A DNA stretch of 64,000 nucleotides from Musa acuminata AAA Group (GCF_036884655.1 NC_088340.1:31143501-31207500); one strand, 5' to 3'; positions 48,961-60,965 are shown, numbered from the stretch's first letter. The notes: generated from the letters alone by a model not told the origin. Numbers and translations are program-made.

Positions 48961-51050
48961 TATGTCATAGAAATATCATGATCTTGAACTAGGTTAACAA
49001 GAGGATTCGTGGAATAATAAAGAGCACGGGCTATTCTTTTGGTTTCAAGAGTTTTAGCATGTCTCCAACAGTAAATTTTGTAAAGACAAAAATAATAGCT
49101 AATCGATTATTGCCGACCTATTTATTAATCTCGATAGGATCTTAGCGATTAAGGGTAGAAGAAGTTATAAATTGTAAAGAATGATATGAATCCATTAAGT
49201 TGTTAGATTCTCTTGATATGATCTTAGTGATTAATGGTAGAAGAAATTATAGGTCGTAAAAAATGATATGAATCCATTAAATTATTGAATTCTCGATTCG
49301 AAATGGATATAGAAGAAAAAAATTTTAGAGCCGAATTTGATATAAAATTTTTGATCATAATCATATGAACAAACAGAGGAAACCATGTAATCTATCATAT
49401 ATCCCTATCAAATTCAAATTTTTTGAAAGGGTTTCATGGAGAAGCATTGGAAAATATCATTTCATTAATGAGACAAATGTCATCCACAAAAAGATATCAT
49501 TGTAGAGAAGGCCTAGTTTTCAAAGCGGAATGAGCGAAAAGCATGTTTAAAGATGAAACTATTATAATAGTAAAAAGATAAGTGGTGTCATAAAAAAGGA
49601 TGTGTTTTAGTGAGAAATTATCATAGACTCCCTCATGTGTTCTGCCCATGTTAATTCATCAAATAATTTTACCATAATCTCTAACATCAATATCATTACT
49701 ATTATTTTATATTGGGATGGATAACGTTGAACTATAATCAAATGTTAGATCCCGAGAGTTCTTTTCAATTATTGAACTTGGTTAAGACTCAATCAAAAAG
49801 GATTGAGCTTATATAAGGAAGTAGAGGATTGGACAAACGCATCTTTAGACATATTAGGACATTGATCAATTTTATGTTATGTTTCAAGGGAAAAGTAATA
49901 TTGATTTTGACCTAGATTTAAAGATTTAAATATATTGACTTCTCTTAAATTTGAGAGACAAGAGTCGATTTTAAGTGGAGAACCAAGGAGAGGGGTTATT
50001 TAAAAAAATATTTTTCATTCTAATATTTTGTAAAGAGTCCTGAAACGTGAATCTAAATAGAGATAGTGTCTATTCTCGCCATATTTAATTGAAAATTAAG
50101 TCACTAAGTGGTAAGTTGAAGCATGATTCTAAGAACTATTCGTGATAATTTATAAAAAAATTAACTTTTATGTTTAAAATTAAAATACAATAGGAGAGAG
50201 ACCAAATCTTAGGAAGAATATTTTGTAAAACTGGTAGAGGAGGTGATGAAGGAACTTATCGATCAAGTAAAAATTCTAAGATTTTCTATAAAATTATTGT
50301 TTATCATTATCAAAAAGGTATGAAATCCTACATTAAAGATTTGATGTGTTCAAGTGAATGATTAAGAAGAGATCCCCAATTATGTGTTAAGAAAAATAAC
50401 TTTGAAACAAGAATGGAAATCCATGATAATCGTTATAGAGTAGAGGAGATATGACAAAAAAGATCGAAATACTTTTATAAAACATAAGGAGGTAAAGAGG
50501 GGGAGAACACGGGCTAAGAGAAAGGAGAAGAGGACATCACTTCAATCGAAATACTAGTCCTACATGCAGTAAGAAAAATACTCTTGATATACTTGTTATT
50601 AAATTACTTCAAAATTAATAGCTCATTAATGTTTCATGAGTTGATATTTAATTAATTAATAGTATTCACTTGTATAAAATTTTGATTTGAGTTAATAAGC
50701 TTAAAAAAGTTCCCATATCGACAATCCAACATCAATTCTTTTTTAAAATAATTATATATTTAATTATCATAATTAAATTTTTTATATCCTTATGTCAAAT
50801 ATATATGAGGATCTTTCCCTAATGCGATAGAGATGAGTGTAGAAATAATTTGTTTTTATCCATATGATTATAGGATAAGCATAGATAAAATATTTTTTAC
50901 TTAAGAAAATATAAAAAAATTGATAGATTTTCAAACGAGGATGTTTGATTTGTCTCATCCTAGTGATATTTTTTAAGAATCATCTTGAGGATATATGATT
51001 AGAAGAACTAGGATATGTGATTAGAAGAATGACATTATTTTGATAGAGGA
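48961..51050. other. AT-rich intergenic DNA with one short tandem repeat
   Basis: No gene recognised. At about 49,129-49,292 two units of about 80 bp follow each other (each with 'gatatgaatccattaa' and 'gtagaagaa'). A - strand stretch near 49,490-49,460 reads YLFVDDICLINE, which resembles a reverse-transcriptase active-site box, but there is no supporting context. Confidence 0.5.
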
Positions 51051-51263
51051 TTATAATTAATATTTTAAATGATAAATATTTTTTTATTAAGTAATAGTTA
51101 AATTTTTATTAAAAATTATCGTATTCAGCAGCAATTCCGTACGTGTAGTAGGAAGAAAGATGCAGGCTGCCACGGCTTGTCGACAAATGTATCTTCCAAA
51201 GAAGCCGTAGATGGGAGTTCCGTAATCGACCGGACAAGTAATCCAAGTGTTCGAAGTCGGATT

Positions 51264-51311
51264 GGTCAAACGTACACGTGGGTCTTCGCTTTGACCGAAA
51301 CGTCATTGACC
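51264..51311 (+). promoter_or_regulatory. W-box/G-box cluster upstream of the + strand ERF gene
   Basis: Within 48 bp lie GGTCAA (51,264-51,269, W-box on the other strand), CACGTG (51,275-51,280, G-box), TTGACC (51,291-51,296) and TTGACC (51,306-51,311), with a CGTCA core (as-1-like) overlapping. The cluster is about 420-470 bp before the ATG. W-boxes bind WRKY factors and are common in defence-induced ERF promoters. Regulation here is inferred from motif density. Confidence 0.5.
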
Positions 51312-51618
51312 TTTCCGTCCTTCCGCTGACTCGTGCGGGAGACAGGTGGGAACCAGAGGGTCCTACATGTCACCATTTGGAGCGCTTATCTCCACAGTAA
51401 TCTAACCGGGGCTGAGTTATAGACGGGTCCGACCCGATAACACGTAGACCAGTAATAACGATGACGACGTCCTCCGCACTCGGACGAGCGATTCCAACAC
51501 GTCTCTCCTCCTCTTTGTCTGCGGAACTGGGTATTATTCCCATGGTTTCCAAAGCAATCAATGCTGGCGAATGGCGACAAAGCAAAAGGTCGCTGGTGAG
51601 TTACAAGGCCACCTCCGG

Positions 51619-51640
51619 TTTCTTCTTCTTCTTCTTCTTC
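51619..51640 (+). repeat. (TTC)n run in the ERF 5' UTR
   Basis: Seven TTC units about 90 bp upstream of the ATG; pyrimidine runs are common in plant 5' leaders. Confidence 0.8.
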
Positions 51641-51732
51641 CCACCTTCCCTTTCCACCACCTTATCCTTGAATCTACGGGGTTTTCGAGCGCACGTTTAT
51701 AATTGCCATCGAAGTAGCAGAACCGGGCGTTG

Positions 51733-52284
51733 ATGAGAATCATGGCCGGAGATGAAGACTGCACTCAGACGCAGCTACCCTTCAACGAGAACGACTCCCA
51801 GGACGTGGTCCTGTTCGAGGTCCTCCGCGAGGCGTCGGCCGGGCCCCCGCCGCCGCCGCCGCTGCCCTCCTCATCCTCCACCTCGGACGACTCGGGTTCA
51901 GGCCCCGCCCGCAGGCGCGCCGGGAAGTACCGAGGGGTACGGCGGCGGCCGTGGGGCAAGTTCGCGGCGGAGATCCGCGACTCGTCCCGGCACGGCGCCC
52001 GGCTCTGGCTCGGTACCTTCGACACGGCCGAGGCGGCGGCCATAGCCTACGACCGAGCGGCGTTCCGGATGCGGGGTTCCAAGGCGCTCCTCAACTTCCC
52101 ACTAGCCATCGCGCTCGCAAGCGGAGCGCCGGCGGTTGGCAGGCAAAGAATTGCGCAGGGCGGTTCCGATGCCGTTCCCAGCACGGTGGAGGCTCAGAAC
52201 CCGAGGCCGGACCACTCGGCAGGCTTGCTGGAAGCCTCCAAAGCAGGTGAGAGTACAAAGAGTGTTCTCAACAGGCAACTCTGA
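51733..52284 (+). CDS. AP2/ERF transcription factor, group IX (ERF1B-like), single exon
   Basis: The 183-residue protein has one AP2/ERF DNA-binding domain at about 65-124 ([18 protein letters not shown], then [20 protein letters not shown], then [11 protein letters not shown]). It has the Ala and Asp positions that place it in the ERF rather than DREB subfamily. The N-terminus [20 protein letters not shown] (15-34) resembles the acidic conserved motif of group IXc activators such as ERF1B/ORA59. A Pro/Ser-rich linker (38-59) separates the two. It should bind GCC-box promoters in the nucleus in ethylene/jasmonate or defence responses. The C-terminal 55 residues show no known motif. ATG at 51,733 is the first in frame; ATGGCC at 51,742 has a better context and may be used. 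It converges with a second ERF 338 bp away. Confidence 0.9.
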   Translation: MRIMAGDEDCTQTQLPFNENDSQDVVLFEVLREASAGPPPPPPLPSSSSTSDDSGSGPARRRAGKYRGVRRRPWGKFAAEIRDSSRHGARLWLGTFDTAEAAAIAYDRAAFRMRGSKALLNFPLAIALASGAPAVGRQRIAQGGSDAVPSTVEAQNPRPDHSAGLLEASKAGESTKSVLNRQL

Positions 52285-52622
52285 CGTGGTGATTCATGAA
52301 GCTTGATGTGAGTAAACTTGGAATCGGATGCAATAGATGCTCAAAATTGATCATAGACGAAGTCCTCTGTCAACCTGTTGAGGCGATTCATCAATTCATT
52401 TACTCTGTTTCCCTTTTTATTAAAGACTACGCTCAATATCTGATATTGTAATACATATGCAATCTGGACAAAGCAAAAGAGATGGATGAAACCGATGGAC
52501 TGAGAAAAGCTTTTGTGTTTGCTGTGCTCTCTTTGGGCTCAATTCAAGCTGTTCATAGACATACATACATGGAAAACAAAGAAACATTTAGCATTGATTT
52601 CTCCAAATTTTCACTGTCCCCA
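52285..52622. other. Shared 3' flank of the two convergent ERF genes
   Basis: 338 bp between the two stop codons, AT-rich, presumably containing both 3' UTRs. No further ORF or repeat is seen. Confidence 0.55.
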
Positions 52623-53360
52623 TTACTCTTGAGACAACAAGCTTTCCAAGTAGTCAGTGCCAAGGTCTTGCAACTCCACCACATCTCTTCGGTTGTTGAT
52701 CATCCCCTCGATGCTCCTTTCTCTTCTACATGCCGGTCGCTCCTCGTCCAAATCCGCTCGCTCATGAATTGCTGCGGTGCAGCCGTAAACAGAGCATGCC
52801 TCGTCGCACAGCGCGCAGGTTGACGGCTGCTCATAGCGAGTGCTTTTGGAGCTCCTGATGGCCGTCTCCAGTGGAAAGTTCAGGTGAGCTCGGGGCCCTC
52901 TCATCCTCAACGCAGCTCTGTCATACGCTATGGCGGCTTCCTCTGCAGTGTTGAACGTCCCCAGCCAAACCCGAGCTCCTTTCCTGGATATGTCCCTGAT
53001 TTCTGCTGCAAACTTCCCCCATGGCCGCCTCCTCACGCCCCTATAATGCCTGGTCGTCTCCCTTTCCGCTCCGGCAGCTGTCGGCCTCGTACTGCGGGCT
53101 GATTCGGTAGCAGGAGTTGGGCTGCAGTTTGAGACGCTGCAAGTTCCATCAAGCAGCTCCTCCCACGTCTCAGCCCCCATGGAGATCCATCTCCCAAGGC
53201 TTGGAAGTCTTTGGATGAGCGCCAGGTTCTCGTTCCTGCTCTCCAGGTTGGGTAGATCTTCCCAGGTCGCGGATCCAATGGCTGGTCGGTGACTGCCATT
53301 GATGAAGCTGGCCCATACGTTCTCGAGCAGCATCTGGTTTGATTCAGACTTCTTCTCCAT
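52623..53360 (-). CDS. AP2/ERF transcription factor, group IX, single exon
   Basis: The 245-residue protein has an AP2/ERF domain at about 106-164 ([19 protein letters not shown], then [20 protein letters not shown], then [13 protein letters not shown]). The N-terminus contains two Trp-Glu acidic patches (TWEDLP near 32, TWEELL near 65). The C-terminus ends [16 protein letters not shown], an acidic/leucine tail like those of group IX activators. It is expected to bind the GCC box in the nucleus. The start at 53,360 ([16 protein letters not shown]) is preferred over an in-frame ATG at 53,453, whose extra 31 residues do not resemble the family. A Cys-rich segment ([13 protein letters not shown], about 185-197) between the two is unusual for the family. 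The inverted, convergent arrangement with the neighbouring ERF fits an old local duplication. Confidence 0.88.
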   Translation of the reverse strand: MEKKSESNQMLLENVWASFINGSHRPAIGSATWEDLPNLESRNENLALIQRLPSLGRWISMGAETWEELLDGTCSVSNCSPTPATESARSTRPTAAGAERETTRHYRGVRRRPWGKFAAEIRDISRKGARVWLGTFNTAEEAAIAYDRAALRMRGPRAHLNFPLETAIRSSKSTRYEQPSTCALCDEACSVYGCTAAIHERADLDEERPACRRERSIEGMINNRRDVVELQDLGTDYLESLLSQE

Positions 53361-54510
53361 GAGGGTTGTGGAGCTCAGAAGACGTTTCGGATTGAAGAGA
53401 AGCTGTGAAGTTGAATCGCAGAGAAGCCTATATAGCATTGCCAGCGACCACACAGCTCATTGTTCGATTGATGCAAGGAAACTTGAAGTGCTCTCCAAGG
53501 ATTTTGCTGACATGTATACCACATCATGATCATGCTAGGCAGACTGGTGGATCGTTGACTTGTTACACAACTCCTGATCATTCTTAAGTTGCAGGCCAAT
53601 CGACAGGTGCTGCTGCATGAAGGTTTCAGATCACTTCTTCCTGAATCATCGCTCCTGCTTTCCTGCACCTGCACGATATCTTTTGTTACCGGGAAAGATC
53701 ATAACAGTGGGTGTCGGATGTATGTGATGAACGGTTGCTTGTGGTTCATCCATCCATGTATTCTCGTGTTGGATCCTTTTCTTAGGAGTCTTAAGAGGGC
53801 AAGACATTCCCCGTGGTTCCTTATGGAGATGGCAAATGAGCTGCTAATCCCGAGTCCTCTTTCTCCTGTTCCTGAAGCAACTATATATATATACACCTTT
53901 GCTTGGATATCAGCCGCAAGTAACATCCAATATAGAAGTATTTTTAATGTAATGGGAGATTGCTTTGCATCTTGAGGTCAAGGGCAAAGCTGTGGGCTCA
54001 TGAAAGCTAGAGTAACACTTCAATTATGATGCTGGCATCGAGAGATGAGCTGTAGATACAATGTATCTGGTGAATCCTGCTTGGGTATTATTGTGTGCTG
54101 GTCAACGGAATAGGCTAAAGCTGATGGGACAATTACACCTGTGATTTAATTATACGAGACTTTATATATTGAGTGATCATTGAATCAACCCGATTGGATT
54201 CGAGCCAATATGTGTAAGGAGTTTGATGTCGTTGAGAAGATACTTGTGCATCTGTAGATCGATCTTGTGATGTCTAATGAGATTCTTTTGATATTTAGGT
54301 TAATTTTGATAATAACATATAAAATTTTTCTAACGAGAAAATCTCTTTATTCTGAAAAAAATCTTATAATTTATTGAGGGACATGTGAATGCAATCAAGC
54401 TTATTCAGTAATTTCTTTCACAATCTGACTTACACCTGAAGATGATCGGGAGGACTCCAGCAGCTGCCTCCCAACCGTCCAAATTTCTTTCTCTATACTT
54501 TTGTTTCTAA
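53361..54510. other. Upstream region of the - strand ERF and intergenic DNA
   Basis: The first few hundred bases should hold the ERF promoter and leader. The rest has no gene. A candidate LTR end 'tttctaaca' at about 54,502-54,510 is followed at once by a PBS-like sequence (see next entry); its left LTR boundary was not found. Confidence 0.45.
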
Positions 54511-55317
54511 CATGCTATCAAAGCCTGAGGTAGGAACTTGCACCTGAAGATGGATCGTGCATAGGGAGGACTCCACTGCAGCAGCCTCCCAACCGCTCAC
54601 CACAGTTCCTACAGTGATGCCTGCGATTAAAAGCTCCAAAATTTGAACCACACGATGTGCATTTGCTTACAGCTTCATCAGGAACCAGTGATCTTTCTCC
54701 TCGTTAGTAGGTTTTATCAAGCTTCCCCGCCGGAATCCATTGCAGCTGCCTCCCAACCATAGCAGCTTCTCAAATCTCGGCTCGTGGACCGTGACTCCAT
54801 CTTAGTCGCTCCCCCCTCCATCGTTGCTCCCACCGTGACTGCACCCGACGTCGCCATCAGGATCATTGCGTTGGCCTCTTTCGAAGCTGAACAAGGGCCA
54901 CCATGCCACACCCTCTTCTTCTCCTTGTGCCGATGACATTCTTTATTGTTGCTTTTCCTTTGCCTCTTCCTGTAGAAGCAGAGTTGATGCAGCCTCGCAA
55001 CTACTCCCCAGCGAGCGACCTCTTCTCCTCATTCTTGCATCTCACTCGAGCGAGAAGTGCCGTTGTCACCATTCTTGCCGCACAGCCATCACTGCCTTCC
55101 TATGACAGCAATAACGATTGCAGTTCTTCTTCAACGATCTTCCTCTAGGAATGAAGGAATTGAGACAAGTAACAAGCCGCAACAACTTTCGCTACATCTG
55201 TTGCTACCACTTCCCTCCGCATTAAGGCCGACGGAGCTCTTCCACTATACGCCTAATCGCTGCAGATTTCTCATAGATTTCTCTCGCTACAGTTTCCTTG
55301 AGCATTACTGCAGCTTC
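54511..55317 (+). mobile_element. Possible fragment of another LTR element with PBS-like start
   Basis: TGCTATCAAAGCCTG at 54,511 resembles a tRNA-Met primer site with changes and follows an LTR-like CTAACA end. The phrase 'gcagc(t/a)gcctcccaacc' occurs three times (about 54,459, 54,581 and 54,743), once on the LTR side. Short ORFs at 54,866-55,323 match nothing I know. It is cut at 55,318 by the Copia element. Confidence 0.3.
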
Positions 55318-56499
55318 TGTTAGGATTAAGATTTTAGTGCAGTGGAAAACTTTCACGATTTTAAAGAAATATTTGTTTTGATTAAAACCGATTCCGATGA
55401 AAATGGTTTCGATTCAAGCTCTTTCGGAGAGAAGTTGAACTTAAAGCTTTCGTAAAAGTGTCAGAGAAGATTAAGGAGGTTTGCAGTAATGTAAATTATA
55501 CAAATGAAAAGCAAATTAGAATTTAGAGTGGTTCGGTCAATGTGACCTACATCCACTTTTGGATTTCTCCTCTAACGAGGTCACCGGCATCCACTAAAGG
55601 CTTTCCTTCAATAGGTGAAGACCGAACACCTCTTTACAATACTTTCTCCTTTTTCTGGGTTTAGGAGATAATCCTTACAAGTCTCACTCCTAACACTTTT
55701 ATGACTCAAGAATTCAAGATTAAGTCAATGCTTTCGTGCCCTGTCATGTAGAAAATGGTAGGATTTTTATAGATCCTAATGGCTTCAAAATTAGAGCCAA
55801 AAAGTGCCACATCCCCGGAATCCGGGGTACCGACGGTACCACCGTGATGGTACTACTGTCGCTGATATGATACTGGCCAGCTACCGCCTGACAAGAGCGG
55901 TACCATCACTGGTAGCATTCACTGCCAGCGGTACCACCACCCAGTCTGGGTGGTACCACCGCCTAGATATCCTTGGGGGCACTACTTTCCAAGCAGTGTC
56001 ACCACCGACCAAGAATTTAGGGGTTGAATTGGCTAATCAATTTGGCCCAATTCAGCCCTATTAAGGGCCCAGTTGGCCCTTAATTAAGTTAGCGGGATTA
56101 CCTCCCAATCCTAACTTAATTTATGCTCTAACTATGATAATTAAGACATAATTACAACGTTTTTTATTCCGGTGCGTCAATTGCTCTTCCGGCAAACTTC
56201 CAACGAACTCTCGGCAATATTCCGACAGACTCCCTGCAAGCTCCTGGACATTATGACAATCTTCTTGGTGAGTTATGACAAGCTTCTTTGGCAAGCTCCT
56301 AGACTTCTCAGTTGGTTCTGGCGGAACTTGCGACGAACGTTCGGACTTCCGATGAACTCTCGAACTCCCAATAAGATCTCGATCTTGACTTCGACATAAC
56401 ACCTGCTTTAGCTATCGTAGTTAATCCTGCACGCTTTTCTCAATATATAGATTAGATCAAACAAATTACAATTGACTTCATCATCAAAGAGATTAAATA
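55318..56499 (-). repeat. 3' LTR of the - strand Copia element
   Basis: The 1182-bp repeat starts (in + coordinates) TGTTAGGATTAAG and ends beside the polypurine tract (- strand: aagggggagat). It contains the 15-bp palindrome-like CCCCGGA-A-TCCGGGG (55,813-55,827), a GGTACC-centred array (about 55,826-55,990), and a - strand open frame (56,121-56,402) similar to one in the LTR at 12,538. Its partner begins at 62,658. Confidence 0.82.
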
Positions 56500-57990
56500 A
56501 TCTCCCCCTTTTTGATGATGACAATCAATTGATGATGGAGTTAACCTTAACTCCCCTATTTATATGTCATACTTGAGAAAAGATATTTTTGAATTCCAGG
56601 CCTTTGAATTCAAGAAACAAACTGATAAGATAAGTTCATTAAATTTATCAATATGCACATCATGATTCCTATCATGATCTAACATTTTCAAAATACGATG
56701 CCAAGTATTTCTCAAAATGATGTAAAGGCATGACATCCATTTTCAAGTATGATATTTCAAATATCAAAAATGATAATGATAGCAATTCATCATTCTATGG
56801 CAAGATATCAATTGTAAAATAGCAATTTAAGTTCTAGATATCTTATCATAATGAAAGAAATTTATCAAGCAAACATTTCAAGTATATATAATGAAATACA
56901 TTACATACATTTGTCATCAATTTACCACATTTTGATATTATTTCTCCCCTTTTGTCATCAACAAAAAGGAGAACAATTCAATAATGCAAGTGTGGTAAAA
57001 AAAATCAAGCAAGTTTCACACTCAAAAGTTCTCATCATTAAATGTTATCAACATTAAAGCGATAGATTCTAACAACTTCTCCCCCTTTGTCATCACAATT
57101 TTGCACGAAGAGGAGGAAAGAAGGTAAGGAGGGAATCCATTAAGAACTAAATTTATAAAATGATTTAAATCAAGTCAGAAAATGATAAATAAGTTTTCAT
57201 TAAAGCATGCTTTCATTTTGACAAAGAGAAGGGATTCATAAAAAGGATCGAGATATCCATATGAAATCAAATCCCCACGAAAATTATCATACACAGGCTT
57301 TCATTATCACACACAGAAGGGATTTGTTAAAACATGCTTTCATTATCACACACGAAAATTTATCTTTCAAGGATTAAGATATCCATTGGAATTCATAAGA
57401 GTGAAATTCGTGAGAGATGCATTTATCAATGACTTCCATGTATCAAACATCAACATATGTATAAACACTTTCATGCATTTATAAAATGTTTCGTTATAGC
57501 CTTTCATCACTACTTGCATGAGGTAATATCATTAGTGCTTGTAGCACTCAAAAGTTAAGAATCCGATGTATGATTAAAACTTCTCAATATTCAATAGAGA
57601 TCATAATTATTATAGAAATTTTCAGCATCAAAGTAACATGATATTGCATCATCGTATGATAACATGCTCATCATTTAAAGATATCACAACATCATCAAAG
57701 TAAACACGATATTGCATCATTGTATGATAACATACTCATCATTTAAAGAGATCACAACATCATAGAAATTTTCAGCATCAAAGTAAACACGATATTGCAT
57801 CATTGTATGATAACATGCTCATCATTTAAAAAGATCACAACATCATAGAAATTTCCAACATTAAAGTAAACATCTTATTGTCGTGAAGCACACAACCTTA
57901 TTTACATTATCATGTAAAATTTATATCATAAGAGGAGAAGATTTAAGTGAGTGATCCTAATCAAGAAAGTTTGAAAATGAAATGTAACAA
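56500..57990 (-). other. Non-coding 3' region of the Copia element with short tandem repeats
   Basis: 1.5 kb, AT-rich, between RNase H and the 3' LTR. At about 57,640-57,870 three consecutive units of about 68-84 bp share 'gatattgcatcat.gtatgataacat' and 'tcatcatttaaa.agatcacaacatcat'. Two imperfect copies of a 'cattatcacacac' phrase lie near 57,300-57,350. No env-like ORF is seen. Confidence 0.65.
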
Positions 57991-57999
57991 CTTCATGCA

Positions 58000-59470
58000 T
58001 TCGGACAAATTAACATTCCTAATTTTCTTATAATAAAATCAAGTTATTCTTTATTTAAAGGCTTTGTAAAAATATTGACTAATTGATATTTTGTATTAAT
58101 AAACTCTAAGCTTACATTATGATTATTGACATGATCTTATATATAGTGATGCCTAATATCAATATGTTTAGTTCTAGAGTATTAAATGGAATTTTTTGTT
58201 AAACATATTACACTTGTATTATCACATTTTATGGGAATGTTTTTAAGATGAATCTTATAATCCTGTAAAGTATTTTTCATCCACATAACTTGTGCACAAC
58301 ATGCACTAGTTGCAATATACTCGGCTTCGGTTGTAGATAGTGCAACCGAGTTTTGTTTCTTGGAAAACTAAGAAACAAGTGTATATCCTAAAAATTGACA
58401 TGTTCCGGATATGCTTTTTATATCTAATCTATATCCATCAAAATCTACATTAGCATAAGCAATTAGCTCAAAGTTCTCGGATTTTGGATACCATAATCCT
58501 AGATTTATGGTCCCTTTAAGATATCTAAATATTCTCTTAACTACTTTAAGATGAGATATCTTAGGATTAGATTGAAACACAACACATAGTCCTACACTAA
58601 ACATGATATCCAGTTTAGTTGCGGTGAGGTAGAGTAAACTTCCTATCATACCCCTATAAACTTTTGATCAAAGCTTTCTCTACTTTCATCAATGTCTAAC
58701 TTAGTGGCGGTGCTCATAGAAGTGTTGATAGCTTTTGAGCTATCCATATTAAACATTTTTAGCAATTCTAGAGCATATTTTGTTTGACTAAGAAAAATAA
58801 CATTATTTAATTATTTGATTTGTAAGCCTAAAAAGAAAGTTAATTCCCCCATCAAACTCATTTCAAATTCAAGACTCATACATTTATATAGAGATTCATT
58901 CATAGAACCGAAAATAATATCATCAACATAAGTTTGAACAATAAGAAAATTATTTTTAAAATTTTTGATAAATAATGTAGTATCAATCTTGCCTTTAGAA
59001 AAATTATTTTCGATAAGAAATAAGCTAAGTTTCTCATACCAAGCCCTTGGGACTTGTTTCAATCCATAGAGAGCTTTAGTCAATTTAAACACATGATTAG
59101 GGAGATTATCATTCTCAAATCCGAGAGGTTGTTCAACATAAACTTCTTAAAAAATAAAGCCATTAAGAAAAGTACTTTTAACATCTATTTGAAATAACTT
59201 CAAATTGTTACTACTAGCATAAGCAATGAGCATCCTTATGGCTTTTAATCGTGTCACAGGAGCGAAGGCCTCTTCATAATCGATCTCTTCTTCTTGGTTG
59301 AAACCTTTGGCCACTAATCTAGTCTTGTTTCTAACCCCGATACCAAATTCATCGTGCTTATTTCTAAAGACCCATTTAGTACCAATAACTAAATAGTTAT
59401 TTGGCCTAGGAACAAGCTTCCATACCTCATTTCTCTCAAATTGATTTAACTCATCTTGCATTGCGACCAT
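58000..59470 (-). pseudogene. Copia reverse transcriptase and RNase H
   Basis: RT begins near 59,470 (FERNEVWKLVPRP, then TKWVFRNKHDE, then RLVAKGFNQEEEIDYEEAFA). It continues through FKLTKALYGLKQVPRAWYEKL and the catalytic YVDDIIFGS (near 58,930). RNase H follows from MIGSLLYLTATKLDIMFSV (58,649), via FRYLKGT and GLWYPKSENFELI, to a TEAEYIA-like motif near 58,320 and ends near 58,000. Breaks occur around 59,147, 58,811 and 58,649 and in the RNase H tail. Confidence 0.85.
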
Positions 59471-60965
59471 GAATCATCTTTCATGGCCTCATCAATGAAT
59501 TTAGATTTAATTTGGGAGAGAAAAGTGACGTTTGCATAAAAATTCTTAAGAGAGGAACGAGTTTGAACCCCTTTAGATGTGTCTTCTATGATTAGCTCCT
59601 TAGGATGAGCATCTATATACTTCCAATCTTTGTGTAAGGATGTTTCAGAAGTAGATGCATCCAAGTTGCTAGATAGAGAAAGGGTTTCATTTAAATTCAA
59701 AGCATCAAAATTAAGATCATCATCAAACTCATTTTTCTTAACTTCGAAAACTTCATTGAAAACAACATGAATAGACTTTTCTATAATTAAGGTTTTTTTA
59801 TTAAAGATACGAAATGTTTTAGAAATAGAAGAATAGCTAAGAGAAATTCCTTCATCGGATTTAGCATCAAATTTTCCTAAGGCATCTTTTTCATTCAAGA
59901 TAAAACACTTACACCCAAAAACTTTAAAATAAGAAACATTAGGTTTTTTTTGTTGTTCCACAACTCATAAGGAGTTTTGGTGAGTAAGAGTCTTACTAGA
60001 ACTTTATTCATGACATAGCATACCATGTTTACGGCTTCGGCCCAAAAATATTTGGGTAGGTTATGTTCATTCAACATAATTCTTGCCATTTTTTGTAAGT
60101 TTTTATTCTTTATTTCTACTGCTCCATTTTATTGAGGATTTCTTAAAGCAGAAAAGTTGTTGTTATATCTATTAGATTCATACAATTCTTGAAAATCACG
60201 GTTTTGAAATTCACCACCATGATCACTTCGAATTGACGAAATCATAAAACCCTTTTCATTTTGAACAAGTTTACAAAATTAAGAGAAATACCTAAAGCAT
60301 TCACTTTTGTGTGCCAAAAAATAAGCCCATGTATATCTACTATAATCATCGACGATGATAAATATGTATTTGCTATCTCCTAGGCTTGATGTAGCAATTG
60401 GTCCGAACAAGTCCATATGGATCAATTGCAAAGGTCTAGAGATGCTTATTTGATTCTTAGGTTTAAAGCTACCTTTTATTTGTTTTCCTAGTTGACATGC
60501 ATCACACACATTATCTTTAATGAACTTGATATGAGGAATTCCTTTTATAAGTTCTTTAGATGAAATTTAAGTGATTAGTTTTATACTAGCATGACCTAAT
60601 CTCCTATGCCAAAACCAAACATCATCATTCAAAATCGAAAAACACATTTCATTGCAAAGATCATTAATATCAATAGTATATACATTATTTTGTTTTAGTG
60701 CAATTATAGATATATTTTTGTGTGGTTTTTCAATAATACAAGCATTAGATTCAAATTTAATGATGTATCTTTTATCACACAATTGACTAATGCTCAAAAG
60801 GCTATACTTTAAGCCATTAACTAACAACACATCTTCAATAAAAAAGATGAATTTGTTACCTATGGTTCCTTTGCCAATGATTTTATCCTTGTTATTGTCT
60901 CCGAAGGTGATATATCCTTCGTCTATGCTAGTGAGCTTAGAGAATTGAGATGGATCTCCGGTCAT
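59446..60965 (-). pseudogene. Copia protease end, GAG-pre-integrase and integrase
   Basis: Reading leftwards: a post-protease region (MTGDPSQFSKLT, then VLLVNGLKYSLLSISQLCDK), the GAG-pre-integrase motif (VWFWHRRLGHASIKLI near 60,590), then the integrase core (CDACQLGKQIKGSFK, then LIHMDLFGPIA, then YIFIIVDDYSRYTWAYF near 60,350). The C-terminal part runs from 60,089 (MARIMLNEHNLPKYFWAEAV) to 59,446. Single-base breaks occur near 60,570, 60,270 and 60,000. The catalytic D of the DLFGP motif and the VDDYSR segment are visible. Confidence 0.85.

Noticed and set aside
49440..49500. YLFVDD-like stretch as a reverse transcriptase
   Set aside because: Only one short motif with stops nearby and no flanking RT blocks.
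54903..55148. Short ORF starting with a hydrophobic stretch, considered as a secreted peptide
   Set aside because: No family features, overlaps other open frames, lies in a repeat-like fragment cut by the Copia LTR.
57640..57870. Tandem repeats considered as a CRISPR-like array
   Set aside because: Units adjoin with no unique spacers, sit in a plant retrotransposon and vary in length.
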